Source: Streptomyces sp. ATexAB-D23
Lineage (GTDB): Bacteria > Actinomycetota > Actinomycetes > Streptomycetales > Streptomycetaceae
Assembly: GCF_000373645.1 (NCBI RefSeq)
Contig: NZ_KB892025.1
Location: forward strand, 1 to 64,000
Reading direction: 5' to 3'
DNA length: 64,000 bases
A model generated the notes under the pieces. The model searched no databases and was not told where the DNA came from. It saw nothing but the letters and a program-made list of their open reading frames with translations. Below, in pieces: positions 15,995-22,922 of this stretch (its first letter is position 1; each line of letters opens with the position of its first letter). Both the position numbers and the translations under genes were made by a program.

Positions 15995-16897
15995 TCAGGC
16001 TTCGACGGACATCCCCGCCCGCAGCCGCTTGACGATGCGGGCGAGCAGCCGGGACACATGCATCTGGGAGACGCCCAGTTCCGCCCCGATCTGGGACTGC
16101 GTCATCTCCTCGCCGAAGCGCATCTGGACGATGCGGCGCTCGCGGGCGTCGAGCTTCTCCAGCAGCGGCGCCAGGGTGTGGAGGTTCTCCACGGTCTCCA
16201 TGCCGGGGTCGGCCTCACCGATCACATCGGCGTACGACCGCTGCTCGTTGCCGGAGTCGGTCTCGGCGCTGGGGGTGTCCAGGGAGCCGGCCGAGTATCC
16301 GTTGGCCGCGACCAGGCCCTCGATGATCTCCTCCTCGGGCAGGTCGAGGTGGGCGGAGAGCTCGGCGACCGTCGGATCGCGGTCCAGCCGCGACGACAGC
16401 TCCTCCTTCGCCTTCGCCAGATCGACCCGCAGCTCCTGGAGCCGGCGCGGCACGTGCACCGCCCAGGTGGTGTCGCGGAAGAAGCGCTTGATCTCCCCGA
16501 CGATGTAGGGGACCGCGAAGGTGGCGAACTCCACCTCGCGCGTGAGGTCGAAGCGGTCGATGGCCTTGATCAGACCGATCGTCCCCACCTGGATGATGTC
16601 CTCGACATCGTCGCCACCGCGGTTGCGGAAGCGCGACGCGGCGTACCGCACGAGCGAGAGATTCATCTCGATGAGGGTGTTGCGCGCGTACTGGTACTCG
16701 TGCGTGCCCTCCTCCAGCGTCTGAAGCCGGTCCAGGAACATCTTCGACAGGGCGCGGGCGTCCTTCGGAGCGACCTTCCCGGTGTCCTCGATCCACGGCA
16801 GCTCCGCAGTCCCCGCGCCCTGCGGCGTCCCGTCCTGCTCAACAAGCGTGCGTGTGTCGCCGAAGACTTCGCCGGTCCGCTCCGTCGTGGTCGCCAT
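15995..16897 (-). CDS. SigB/SigF/SigG-family RNA polymerase sigma factor
   Basis: 300 residues with regions 2, 3 and 4 of a group 3 sigma factor: NLSLVRYAASRFRNRGGDDVEDIIQVGTIGLIKAIDRFD (region 2, split here by motif), FATFAVPYIVGEIKRFFRDTTW, then ERRIVQMRFGEEMTQSQIGAELGVSQMHVSRLLARIV (region 4.2). It belongs to the stress/sporulation group controlled by RsbW-type kinases. An RsbW-like gene, a STAS gene and two phosphatase genes within 6 kb fit that control, but which of the many Streptomyces paralogues (B, F, G, H and others) this is cannot be decided by eye. ATG 16897 follows GGAGGGG with normal spacing. Divergent from the SDR gene. Confidence 0.93.
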   Translation of the reverse strand: MATTTERTGEVFGDTRTLVEQDGTPQGAGTAELPWIEDTGKVAPKDARALSKMFLDRLQTLEEGTHEYQYARNTLIEMNLSLVRYAASRFRNRGGDDVEDIIQVGTIGLIKAIDRFDLTREVEFATFAVPYIVGEIKRFFRDTTWAVHVPRRLQELRVDLAKAKEELSSRLDRDPTVAELSAHLDLPEEEIIEGLVAANGYSAGSLDTPSAETDSGNEQRSYADVIGEADPGMETVENLHTLAPLLEKLDARERRIVQMRFGEEMTQSQIGAELGVSQMHVSRLLARIVKRLRAGMSVEA

Positions 16898-17103
16898 GGT
16901 GTGTGACCCCTCCTTGTCGCCAAGTGCTTCGCACACCGCCTGCCCCGAATCGGCGAGGGCATGCGCGGCCGGGCCGGAACTTTCTCCGGCGCCCCCTCCA
17001 CCCGGCCCGCCCACCCGAATGGAGCAGCCCGGGAACCATGGCAGACTTGACCGGGGCGTTCGGCCCGCAGTAAGGCCAGCGGCACGAGTACAGAGGAACG
17101 GCA

Positions 17104-18588
17104 ATGACGGTGACAGAGGACGGCCCCGAGCTCGTGGCCGGAACCGAGGAATTCGGTCCCGGTATCGACCCGGAGCGGCTGGCCGTCTGCCTGAGCGTGC
17201 TCGACGAACTCGACACCATCGAGGTCGACCACCCGGACGCCATCGCGGTGCGCCGCGCCACGGCGGGGATCTACCGGACCGTGAAGCAGCGCCGCCGCCA
17301 GGAGCGCCGGGCCGCCAAGACCGCGCACGACAAGGCGGTGACCGAGGCCACGGCCACCGGTTCGGCCGAGCGCATCGACGACGAGACCCAGGGCGTCCTG
17401 CCGTCCTCCTCCGCCTCCGCGGAGATCGCCGGGATCCTCCAGCGGCCCCGGTCCTGCTACGTGTGCAAGACGCGGTACGTCGAGGTCGACGCGTTCTACC
17501 ACCAGCTCTGCCAGGACTGCGCCGCCGAGAACCGCGCCCGCCGCGACGCTCGCACCGACCTGACGGGGCGCCGGGCGCTGCTGACCGGCGGCCGCGCCAA
17601 GATCGGCATGTACATCGCGCTGCGGCTGCTCCGCGACGGCGCCCACACCACGATCACCACGCGCTTCCCCAACGACGCGATCCGGCGCTTCAAGGCGATG
17701 GAGGACAGCGACGAGTGGATCCACCGTCTGAAGATCGTGGGCATCGACCTGCGCGACCCCGCCCAGGTAGTCGCCCTCGCCGAGTCGGTGGCGGCCGAGG
17801 GCCCGCTCGACATCCTGATCAACAACGCGGCGCAGACGGTCCGCCGCTCGGCGCAGGCATACAGCGAGCTGCTCGGCGCCGAGTCCGCGCCGCTGCCCGC
17901 CGGTGAACTGCCGGCCGCCGAGGTGATCGGCACCTTCGGCAGCGGCAGTGTCGACCGGGTCGCCGCACTGCCCGCCGCCCGCAAGGAGCAGCTGAGCGCG
18001 CAGGACGTCACGGATCTGGCCCTGGTCACGGGCTCCGCCTCACCGGCCCGGATCGCCGCCGGCACCGCGATCGACGCGGGCGGGCTCGTCCCGGACCTGC
18101 ACGACACCAACAGCTGGATCCAGACAGTCGACGAGGTCGAGCCCATCGAGCTGCTGGAAGTCCAGCTCTGCAACTCCACCGCGCCGTTCATCCTGATCAG
18201 CCGGCTCCGTCCGGCCATGGCGGCGACGGCGGCCAAGCGCTCCTACGTGGTCAACGTCTCCGCGATGGAAGGCGTGTTCGGCCGCGGTTACAAGGGCGCC
18301 GGCCACCCGCACACCAACATGGCCAAGGCCGCGCTGAACATGCTGACCCGCACCAGCGCCCAGGAGATGTTCGAGAAGGACGGCATCCTGATGACCGCCG
18401 TCGACACCGGCTGGATCACCGACGAGCGCCCGCACCCGGACAAGATGCGGCTGGCGGAGGAGGGCTTCCACGCCCCGCTCGACCTGGTCGACGGTGCCGC
18501 CCGCGTCTACGACCCGATCGTGCGCGGCGAGGCGGGCGAGGCCCTGTACGGCTGCTTCCTCAAGGACTACGCCCCCGCCAACTGGTAG
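17104..18588 (+). CDS. SDR-fold protein with N-terminal zinc ribbon and no catalytic Tyr
   Basis: 494 residues. Residues 1-110 are helical and charged. Residues 118-139 hold CYVC and CQDC, a CxxC-x14-CxxC zinc ribbon. From 153 an SDR Rossmann domain begins (GRRALLTGGRAKIG for the nucleotide loop, ILINNAAQTVRR for the NNAG motif). The catalytic region reads VNVSAMEG...HTNMAKAALNML: the Ser and Lys are present, but the position four before the Lys is Thr rather than Tyr. About 90 extra residues sit between NNAA and the catalytic segment. It may be a nucleotide-binding regulator or an unusual reductase. GAGG precedes the ATG; a terminator follows. Confidence 0.85.
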   Translation: MTVTEDGPELVAGTEEFGPGIDPERLAVCLSVLDELDTIEVDHPDAIAVRRATAGIYRTVKQRRRQERRAAKTAHDKAVTEATATGSAERIDDETQGVLPSSSASAEIAGILQRPRSCYVCKTRYVEVDAFYHQLCQDCAAENRARRDARTDLTGRRALLTGGRAKIGMYIALRLLRDGAHTTITTRFPNDAIRRFKAMEDSDEWIHRLKIVGIDLRDPAQVVALAESVAAEGPLDILINNAAQTVRRSAQAYSELLGAESAPLPAGELPAAEVIGTFGSGSVDRVAALPAARKEQLSAQDVTDLALVTGSASPARIAAGTAIDAGGLVPDLHDTNSWIQTVDEVEPIELLEVQLCNSTAPFILISRLRPAMAATAAKRSYVVNVSAMEGVFGRGYKGAGHPHTNMAKAALNMLTRTSAQEMFEKDGILMTAVDTGWITDERPHPDKMRLAEEGFHAPLDLVDGAARVYDPIVRGEAGEALYGCFLKDYAPANW

Positions 18589-18619
18589 CAGGACCGGGGC
18601 GCGGTACCCGCGCCCCGTG

Positions 18620-18658
18620 AAGACCCGGCCGGAACGCATTCCTGGCCGGGTCTTTTCC
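18620..18658 (+). terminator. terminator after the SDR gene
   Basis: GACCCGGCCGGAA, loop CGCA, TTCCTGGCCGGGTC, with one unpaired base and then TTTT: a classical intrinsic terminator. Confidence 0.85.
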
Positions 18659-18935
18659 GTATGCGATGGCTGAAAGTGACCCATGGCATACATTCCATCG
18701 AGCGTGGACGCGCTCATTTGGTTACTCTGATGTGAACGGATGTCATCGAGGAGTCCACAAACCTTCCTCGACCGTCCTGGGACAGGCTTGTCAACCAAGT
18801 CGCCGTCCCGCCCCGTACCCGGCGCCACCGCGACCGATCTGTTTCTGCCCCTGCCCCGTATGGGCGGCTGATTCCCGGCAATGAGATCCGGAGCGTCGGC
18901 GACGCCCGGGGCTACGCGACACAAAGGAGTGCGCG

Positions 18936-19112
18936 GTGACGACACCGGAAATGACGAAGCACGAGGAACCGCCGGCCGAACGGCCCGGAAAGCCGGGCTC
19001 CGGTAGCGAGAAGCTCCGGAACATCGAGGTCTGGGCCAGGTCCGCGCCGATCCGGCTGGCCGGTTACGAGGAAGACCTCGCCGAGCCGCACATCCTGCAA
19101 GGCATCGACTGA
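18936..19112 (+). CDS. 58-residue peptide of unknown function
   Basis: GTG start with a strong AAAGGAG 6 bases upstream. The 58-residue product is hydrophilic at its N-terminus (Pro/Glu/Lys-rich to about residue 22), then has LRNIEVWARSAPIRLAGYEE and ends EDLAEPHILQGID. There is no signal peptide, no Cys and no membrane segment. Third positions are G/C-rich over most of the frame. About 280 bp of less GC-rich DNA separate it from the preceding terminator, so it has its own promoter. A leader/core-like layout would suit a modified peptide precursor, but no modifying enzyme is adjacent. I do not recognise the family. Confidence 0.7.
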   Translation: MTTPEMTKHEEPPAERPGKPGSGSEKLRNIEVWARSAPIRLAGYEEDLAEPHILQGID

Positions 19113-19197
19113 GTGCTTTCCACGGGCCCCGGCCCCGCCCCGAGTGGGCGGGCCGGGGCCCGTTCTCATGCGGCGGCGCGCACGTGCGGCGGTGTGC

Positions 19198-19572
19198 TCA
19201 GAACACCGCGCGCGCCAGCGCCGCACCGCCGAAGGAGAGCCCGACGCCGGCGCCGACGGTGAGCAGGAGATAGCCCGCCGCCAGGCCGAGCCGGCGGGCC
19301 GAATTCAGGGTCAGCAGTTCGTAGGAGAACGTCGACCAGGTCGACAGGGCCCCGCAGAAGCCGGTGGCCAGCAGCAGGTTCAGCCGGGTGCTCAGATCGC
19401 CGTTCATCGCCGCCTCCGCGATGAAGCCGAGGAACAGGGCGGCCCCCGCGTTGGCCGCGAAGGTGCCCCACGGGAAGACGCTGTGCAGGCGGAACTTCGC
19501 GTCCACCCCGAGGAGATAGCGCAACGGCGCGCCCACCAGTCCGCCGGCCAGGACGAGCAGCCAGTCGGTCAT
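19198..19572 (-). CDS. crcB: CrcB/Fluc fluoride channel subunit (second)
   Basis: 124 residues with four hydrophobic helices. Fluc hallmarks are GAPLRYLL near residue 14, GTFAANAGAALFLGF with the pore Asn, and GFCGALSTWSTFSYE with the phenylalanine/threonine fluoride track. Small antiparallel dimers export toxic fluoride. Its ATG overlaps the stop of the other crcB by 4 bases, so the pair probably makes a heterodimer, as is usual in Gram-positive bacteria with two adjacent copies. Confidence 0.93.
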   Translation of the reverse strand: MTDWLLVLAGGLVGAPLRYLLGVDAKFRLHSVFPWGTFAANAGAALFLGFIAEAAMNGDLSTRLNLLLATGFCGALSTWSTFSYELLTLNSARRLGLAAGYLLLTVGAGVGLSFGGAALARAVF

Positions 19573-20039
19573 GACGCCTCACCCTGCGGACCGTAGGAGC
19601 GGCCGTACGAGAAGTGCGCGGCGAACGCCCCGGCCGTCACGGCAGCCAGCGCCGCGGCCACGGTCAGCACCAGGCAGCCGACGGCGTAGCCCGGCTGATG
19701 GTTCTCGAACAGCTGCCGCACGTTGTCCGTGTAGTGCGAGAACGAGGTGAACCCGCCGAGCACGCCCGTGCCCAGCAGTGGGCTGATCAGCCGGGGTGCC
19801 CCGGGGAAGCGCAGCTTCAGGGTGACCATGAGGACTCCCATCAGGAAACACCCCACCGTGTTGACCAGCAGGATCGTCCAGGGGAATGCCGATGTGCCGT
19901 TCGGCCAGAGGCGCTCGGCGCCGAAGCGGGCCGCGGCTCCGGCGGCACCGCCGATCGCGACGGCGACCACGACTGGAAGCTGGACCCCGGGATGGTGGTC
20001 GGGGTGACTGCGACGGTGCAGCTGCATTCTGATCGACAT
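19569..20039 (-). CDS. crcB: CrcB/Fluc fluoride channel subunit (first)
   Basis: Up to 156 residues; an internal ATG would remove four of them. A His/Arg-rich N-terminus precedes four helices with GAAARFGAERLWP, WTILLVNTVGCFLMG (pore Asn) and GVLGGFTSFSHYTDN (fluoride track). It overlaps the second crcB gene by 4 bases. I looked for a fluoride riboswitch upstream (20040-20171) and did not see a convincing one. The upstream DNA is shared with the divergent urea transporter gene. Confidence 0.92.
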   Translation of the reverse strand: MSIRMQLHRRSHPDHHPGVQLPVVVAVAIGGAAGAAARFGAERLWPNGTSAFPWTILLVNTVGCFLMGVLMVTLKLRFPGAPRLISPLLGTGVLGGFTSFSHYTDNVRQLFENHQPGYAVGCLVLTVAAALAAVTAGAFAAHFSYGRSYGPQGEAS

Positions 20040-20171
20040 GCGGCGAACCTACGTATTCGATGCGCCGGCAGAGGCGGAGCGCGCTGGTAGGGGAACGGCG
20101 CCACCCGCTTGGGCCACCGTCACTGTCTCTCGGAGTGCCTGAAACGTCGCTCTGTGTATTCATGGTGAAGG

Positions 20172-21191
20172 GTGAATGCGATCCGCATTCCAGAAGGTCC
20201 TCATCTCGCTGAGTCGTTGGAGTCAGCCTTGTCTCTTGCCGAGCCGGAAATTGTGCGGCGGCTGGAAAAGCGCCAACCGTTCGCCTACCTCCTGGCGAGT
20301 GTGCGGGGCGTTGGTCAGGTGGATCTCCAGCCCGCGCTGCTCACGGGCGTGGCGATCCTTGCCGCGCTGTGGGCGGCGGGCTGGGAAACGGGCCTGTTCG
20401 CCACACTCGGCACGCTGATCGCCACCGCGACCGCGTACGCACTCGCCGTTGACCGGACGAGCATTGCCCTGGGGCTTCAGGGGTATTCGGGATGCCTCAC
20501 CGGCATCGCACTCGTCTCCTCGCTGGGCAACCACGTCGCGACCTACGTGCTGACGGTGGTCGGCGCCATCATGTGCACCCTTCTGATGGCGACTCTGGGA
20601 ACCTTCCTCACCCCCTACGGACTCACACCGCTGACCGCGCCCTTCTGCCTGGTCTCCGGTGTGATGGTGGTGGGTGCTCCGGCCTTCGACCGCGTCTGGC
20701 ACGGCGCCCCGTCCGCCGTTTCCAGTACGACGAGGGGCGACACCGGGCTGTCCTGGAACGACCTGTGGCACGCGTTCTTCAACAACGTCTCGCAGATCTT
20801 CCTGGTCGAGTCCTGGTACGTCGGACTGATCATGCTCGTGGGACTGGCCCTGGCCGGCCTCCGCGTCGTCCTGTACGCGGCGGCGGGCAGCGTGGTCGGA
20901 GTCTTCGCCGCCTGGGCCCTGGGCGCCCCCACGGCGTTGATCGCCAGCGGGATCTACGGATACAACGCCGTCCTCGTCGCCATCGCCATCGGCGCCGTCT
21001 TCATGGCCAACACGGTCTGGACCGGGGTCTACGCCCTGTTCGGCGCGGCGGCGACCACCGGTCTCACCGCGTCGCTGACGTCATTCTTCAAACCGTTCGG
21101 CGGTCACACCTTCACGTGGCCGTTCATCCTCACCACCTGGGTGCTGATGGCGGCCGTTCCCCTGCTGCCACGCCTGCGCCGCAGCGACTGA
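20172..21191 (+). CDS. urea transporter (UT family)
   Basis: 339 residues with about ten membrane segments in two repeats, as in UT/Yut channels. Recognisable motifs are QPALLTGVAILAALW, LGLQGYSGCLTGIAL, FLTPYGLTPLTAPFCLV, and the second-repeat equivalent GIYGYNAVLVAIAIGAVF. It passes urea down its gradient for the urease encoded just downstream. The first ~45 residues are hydrophilic. The GTG at 20172 is supported only by a weak AAGG; an internal TTG 15 codons later is an alternative. A 61-base gap separates it from ureA, consistent with one operon. Confidence 0.9.
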   Translation: MNAIRIPEGPHLAESLESALSLAEPEIVRRLEKRQPFAYLLASVRGVGQVDLQPALLTGVAILAALWAAGWETGLFATLGTLIATATAYALAVDRTSIALGLQGYSGCLTGIALVSSLGNHVATYVLTVVGAIMCTLLMATLGTFLTPYGLTPLTAPFCLVSGVMVVGAPAFDRVWHGAPSAVSSTTRGDTGLSWNDLWHAFFNNVSQIFLVESWYVGLIMLVGLALAGLRVVLYAAAGSVVGVFAAWALGAPTALIASGIYGYNAVLVAIAIGAVFMANTVWTGVYALFGAAATTGLTASLTSFFKPFGGHTFTWPFILTTWVLMAAVPLLPRLRRSD

Positions 21192-21252
21192 CAAGGCCCG
21201 GCCACCGTCCCTCCCGCTCTCCCACCGCACCATCCCGAGGAAGGTACCCACG

Positions 21253-21558
21253 ATGAACCTCGCCCCTCGCGAGATCGACAAACTGCTGGTCTACGTCGTG
21301 GCCGACCTGGCCCGCAAGCGCCAGGGCCGCGGCCTCAAGCTCAACTACAGCGAGTCGGTCGCGCTGATCACCGAGGCGATCCTCGAAGCCGCCCGCGACG
21401 GCAAGAGCGTCGCGGACTGCATGGAACTGGGCCGCCACGTCGTGGGCGAGGGCGACACCATGCCCGGCGTACGGGAGATGCTCGGCCTGCTCCAGGTCGA
21501 GGCGTCCTTCGTGGACGGCACCAAGCTCGTCTCCTGCCACGACCCCATCGGTGGCTGA
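21253..21558 (+). CDS. ureA: urease gamma subunit
   Basis: 101 residues, the standard UreA length. MNLAPREIDKLLVYVVADLA at the N-terminus, LNYSESVALITEAILEAARDGKSV in the middle and VEASFVDGTKLV near the end are typical. It forms the (alpha-beta-gamma)3 urease with UreB and UreC. Only 3 bases separate it from the CbiX-like gene, which interrupts the usual ureA-ureB adjacency. Confidence 0.97.
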   Translation: MNLAPREIDKLLVYVVADLARKRQGRGLKLNYSESVALITEAILEAARDGKSVADCMELGRHVVGEGDTMPGVREMLGLLQVEASFVDGTKLVSCHDPIGG

Positions 21559-21561
21559 CCG

Positions 21562-22437
21562 ATGACCGTGAGCGGGGCCGTCATCGCCGTGTGCGGCCAC
21601 GAGGCCGACTACGGACGTGCGCTCGACGGGCGGCTCGGCCCGCACGTCAGCGTGGTCCCCAACGGGCGCGAACTGTTCCGGGCCGTGTCCGCACACCGCC
21701 GCCGGGGCGAGGACAGTGTGGTCGTCCCCATGACGCTGGGCCGCGAACCCGGCCTCGTCGCCGACACCGCCCGCACGCTGCGCGCGCTCCCCACGGCCGG
21801 ACCCGGCGTCGCACTGCTCGCCGAGCCCTTCGGCACCACACAGCACCTCGTCGCCCATCTCCGCGCAGCGGCCGGACGGGCGCCCGCAAGCTCCGCGCTC
21901 CTCGTCACCGCCCCCTCCGGCGACCCCTTCGAGGACGCCGAGCTGTACCGCGTCGCCGCGCTCGTACGCCGCTACGGCCGCCACGATCTGGTCGAGGTCG
22001 CTTTCGGCGGCGGCGATCCGGACCCGGCCGAAGGCGTGCGGCGCTGCGCCCTGCTCGGCGCGGAGCGCGTGGCGCTGCTGCCGGCCTCGTTCGCACCCGT
22101 GGACGCGGGCGGCGCCCCGCCCGTGCCCGCCGAGAGCACGGGACCCCTCATGCCGGCCTCCGCGCTGCGCCGGGTGCTCGACGAGCGGGTGGCCGACGCC
22201 CGGCGGCGCTGGGCCGAGCACGGCGACGACGGCGTCGCGACCGGGCTCGTGGCCGCCGACCACCACGGCCACGCCCATACCCACCCACCGGGCGAGGGCC
22301 ATGACCACGGTCACGGTCACGGCCACCCGCACGGACACACGCACGGCCACGCCCACGACCACGGCCCCGACACCGGGCACCGGCACCACCACCCGTCCGC
22401 CGTTGGAGCGGACCGAGTCATCAGGAGCATCGCATGA
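21562..22437 (+). CDS. CbiX-like chelatase-fold protein with His-rich tail, inside the urease operon
   Basis: 291 residues in two parts. Residues 5-215 resemble class II chelatases (CbiX/SirB/CfbA), which insert cobalt, iron or nickel into tetrapyrroles: AVCGHEADYGRAL carries the first His (residue 13), and the second half repeats the fold (SALLVTAPSGDPFEDAELY, LVEVAFGGGDPDPAEGVRR). The segment VVVPMTLGREPGLVAD, where I expect a second metal His, has Glu instead. Residues 234-277 contain 20 His in 44 positions, mostly as His-Gly and His-x-His. The start is 3 bases after ureA and the stop overlaps ureB by 4. No ureE is present, so I infer a nickel-binding or delivery role. Confidence 0.85.
   Translation: MTVSGAVIAVCGHEADYGRALDGRLGPHVSVVPNGRELFRAVSAHRRRGEDSVVVPMTLGREPGLVADTARTLRALPTAGPGVALLAEPFGTTQHLVAHLRAAAGRAPASSALLVTAPSGDPFEDAELYRVAALVRRYGRHDLVEVAFGGGDPDPAEGVRRCALLGAERVALLPASFAPVDAGGAPPVPAESTGPLMPASALRRVLDERVADARRRWAEHGDDGVATGLVAADHHGHAHTHPPGEGHDHGHGHGHPHGHTHGHAHDHGPDTGHRHHHPSAVGADRVIRSIA
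22261..22392 (+). repeat. His-codon-rich repeat encoding a metal-binding tail
   Basis: Short imperfect repeats of CAC-GGC/CAC-GNC codons give the poly-His/Gly tail of the CbiX-like protein. Twenty of 44 codons are His. Confidence 0.9.
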
Positions 22438-22922
22438 CGTTCCGTCAGAACTATCTGTACGGCAAGGACCCCGTCGAACTCAACGCGGGTCGCCGCACGC
22501 TGAAGGTCACCGTGAGCAACACCGGGGACCGGGCCGTGCAGGTCGGGTCGCACTACCACTTCTTCGAGGTCAACTCGGCGCTCTCCTTCGACCGCGAGGC
22601 GACGCTCGGCATGCACCTCAACATCGCCGCGGGCACCTCCGTACGGTTCGAGCCCGGCGGCTCGCGCGAGGTCGAGCTCTGCGCGTACGCCGGAACCGGC
22701 CGGCTCACCGGCTTCAGCGGGCTGCTCAACGGCAGCCTCGCCTCCCACCCCGCCCGCGTCGAAGCCGTCCGCAAGGCGATCGAACGCGGCTTTCAGGGCG
22801 CGCAGTCCGCGCCCGCCGCCAAGAGCGCCAAGGACGGCTCCAAGGGAGAGTCCAAGAGCGCGGGCAAGGGTGGATCCAAGGATTCCAAGGCCGCCAAGGA
22901 CAAGAAGAAGGGTTCGCGCTGA
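22434..22922 (+). CDS. ureB: urease beta subunit with Lys-rich extension
   Basis: 162 residues. The UreB core is recognisable in the first ~115: LNAGRRTLKVTVSNTGDRAVQVGSHYHFFEVN, then LSFDREATLGMHLNIAAGTSVRFEPG and GFSGLLNG. Usual UreB is about 100-130 residues. Here residues ~120-162 are an added Lys/Ser/Gly-rich tail (about one third Lys) with no fold. The gene overlaps the CbiX-like gene by 4 bases and ureC by 1 base, so all are translationally coupled. Confidence 0.96.
   Translation: MTFRQNYLYGKDPVELNAGRRTLKVTVSNTGDRAVQVGSHYHFFEVNSALSFDREATLGMHLNIAAGTSVRFEPGGSREVELCAYAGTGRLTGFSGLLNGSLASHPARVEAVRKAIERGFQGAQSAPAAKSAKDGSKGESKSAGKGGSKDSKAAKDKKKGSR

Noticed and set aside
20040..20171. Fluoride riboswitch before the crcB pair
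   Set aside because: No conserved pseudoknot-type segments were recognised in the upstream DNA.
22261..22392. His-rich repeat as a CRISPR-like or satellite array
   Set aside because: Units are short, imperfect and in frame; they encode a metal-binding tail.
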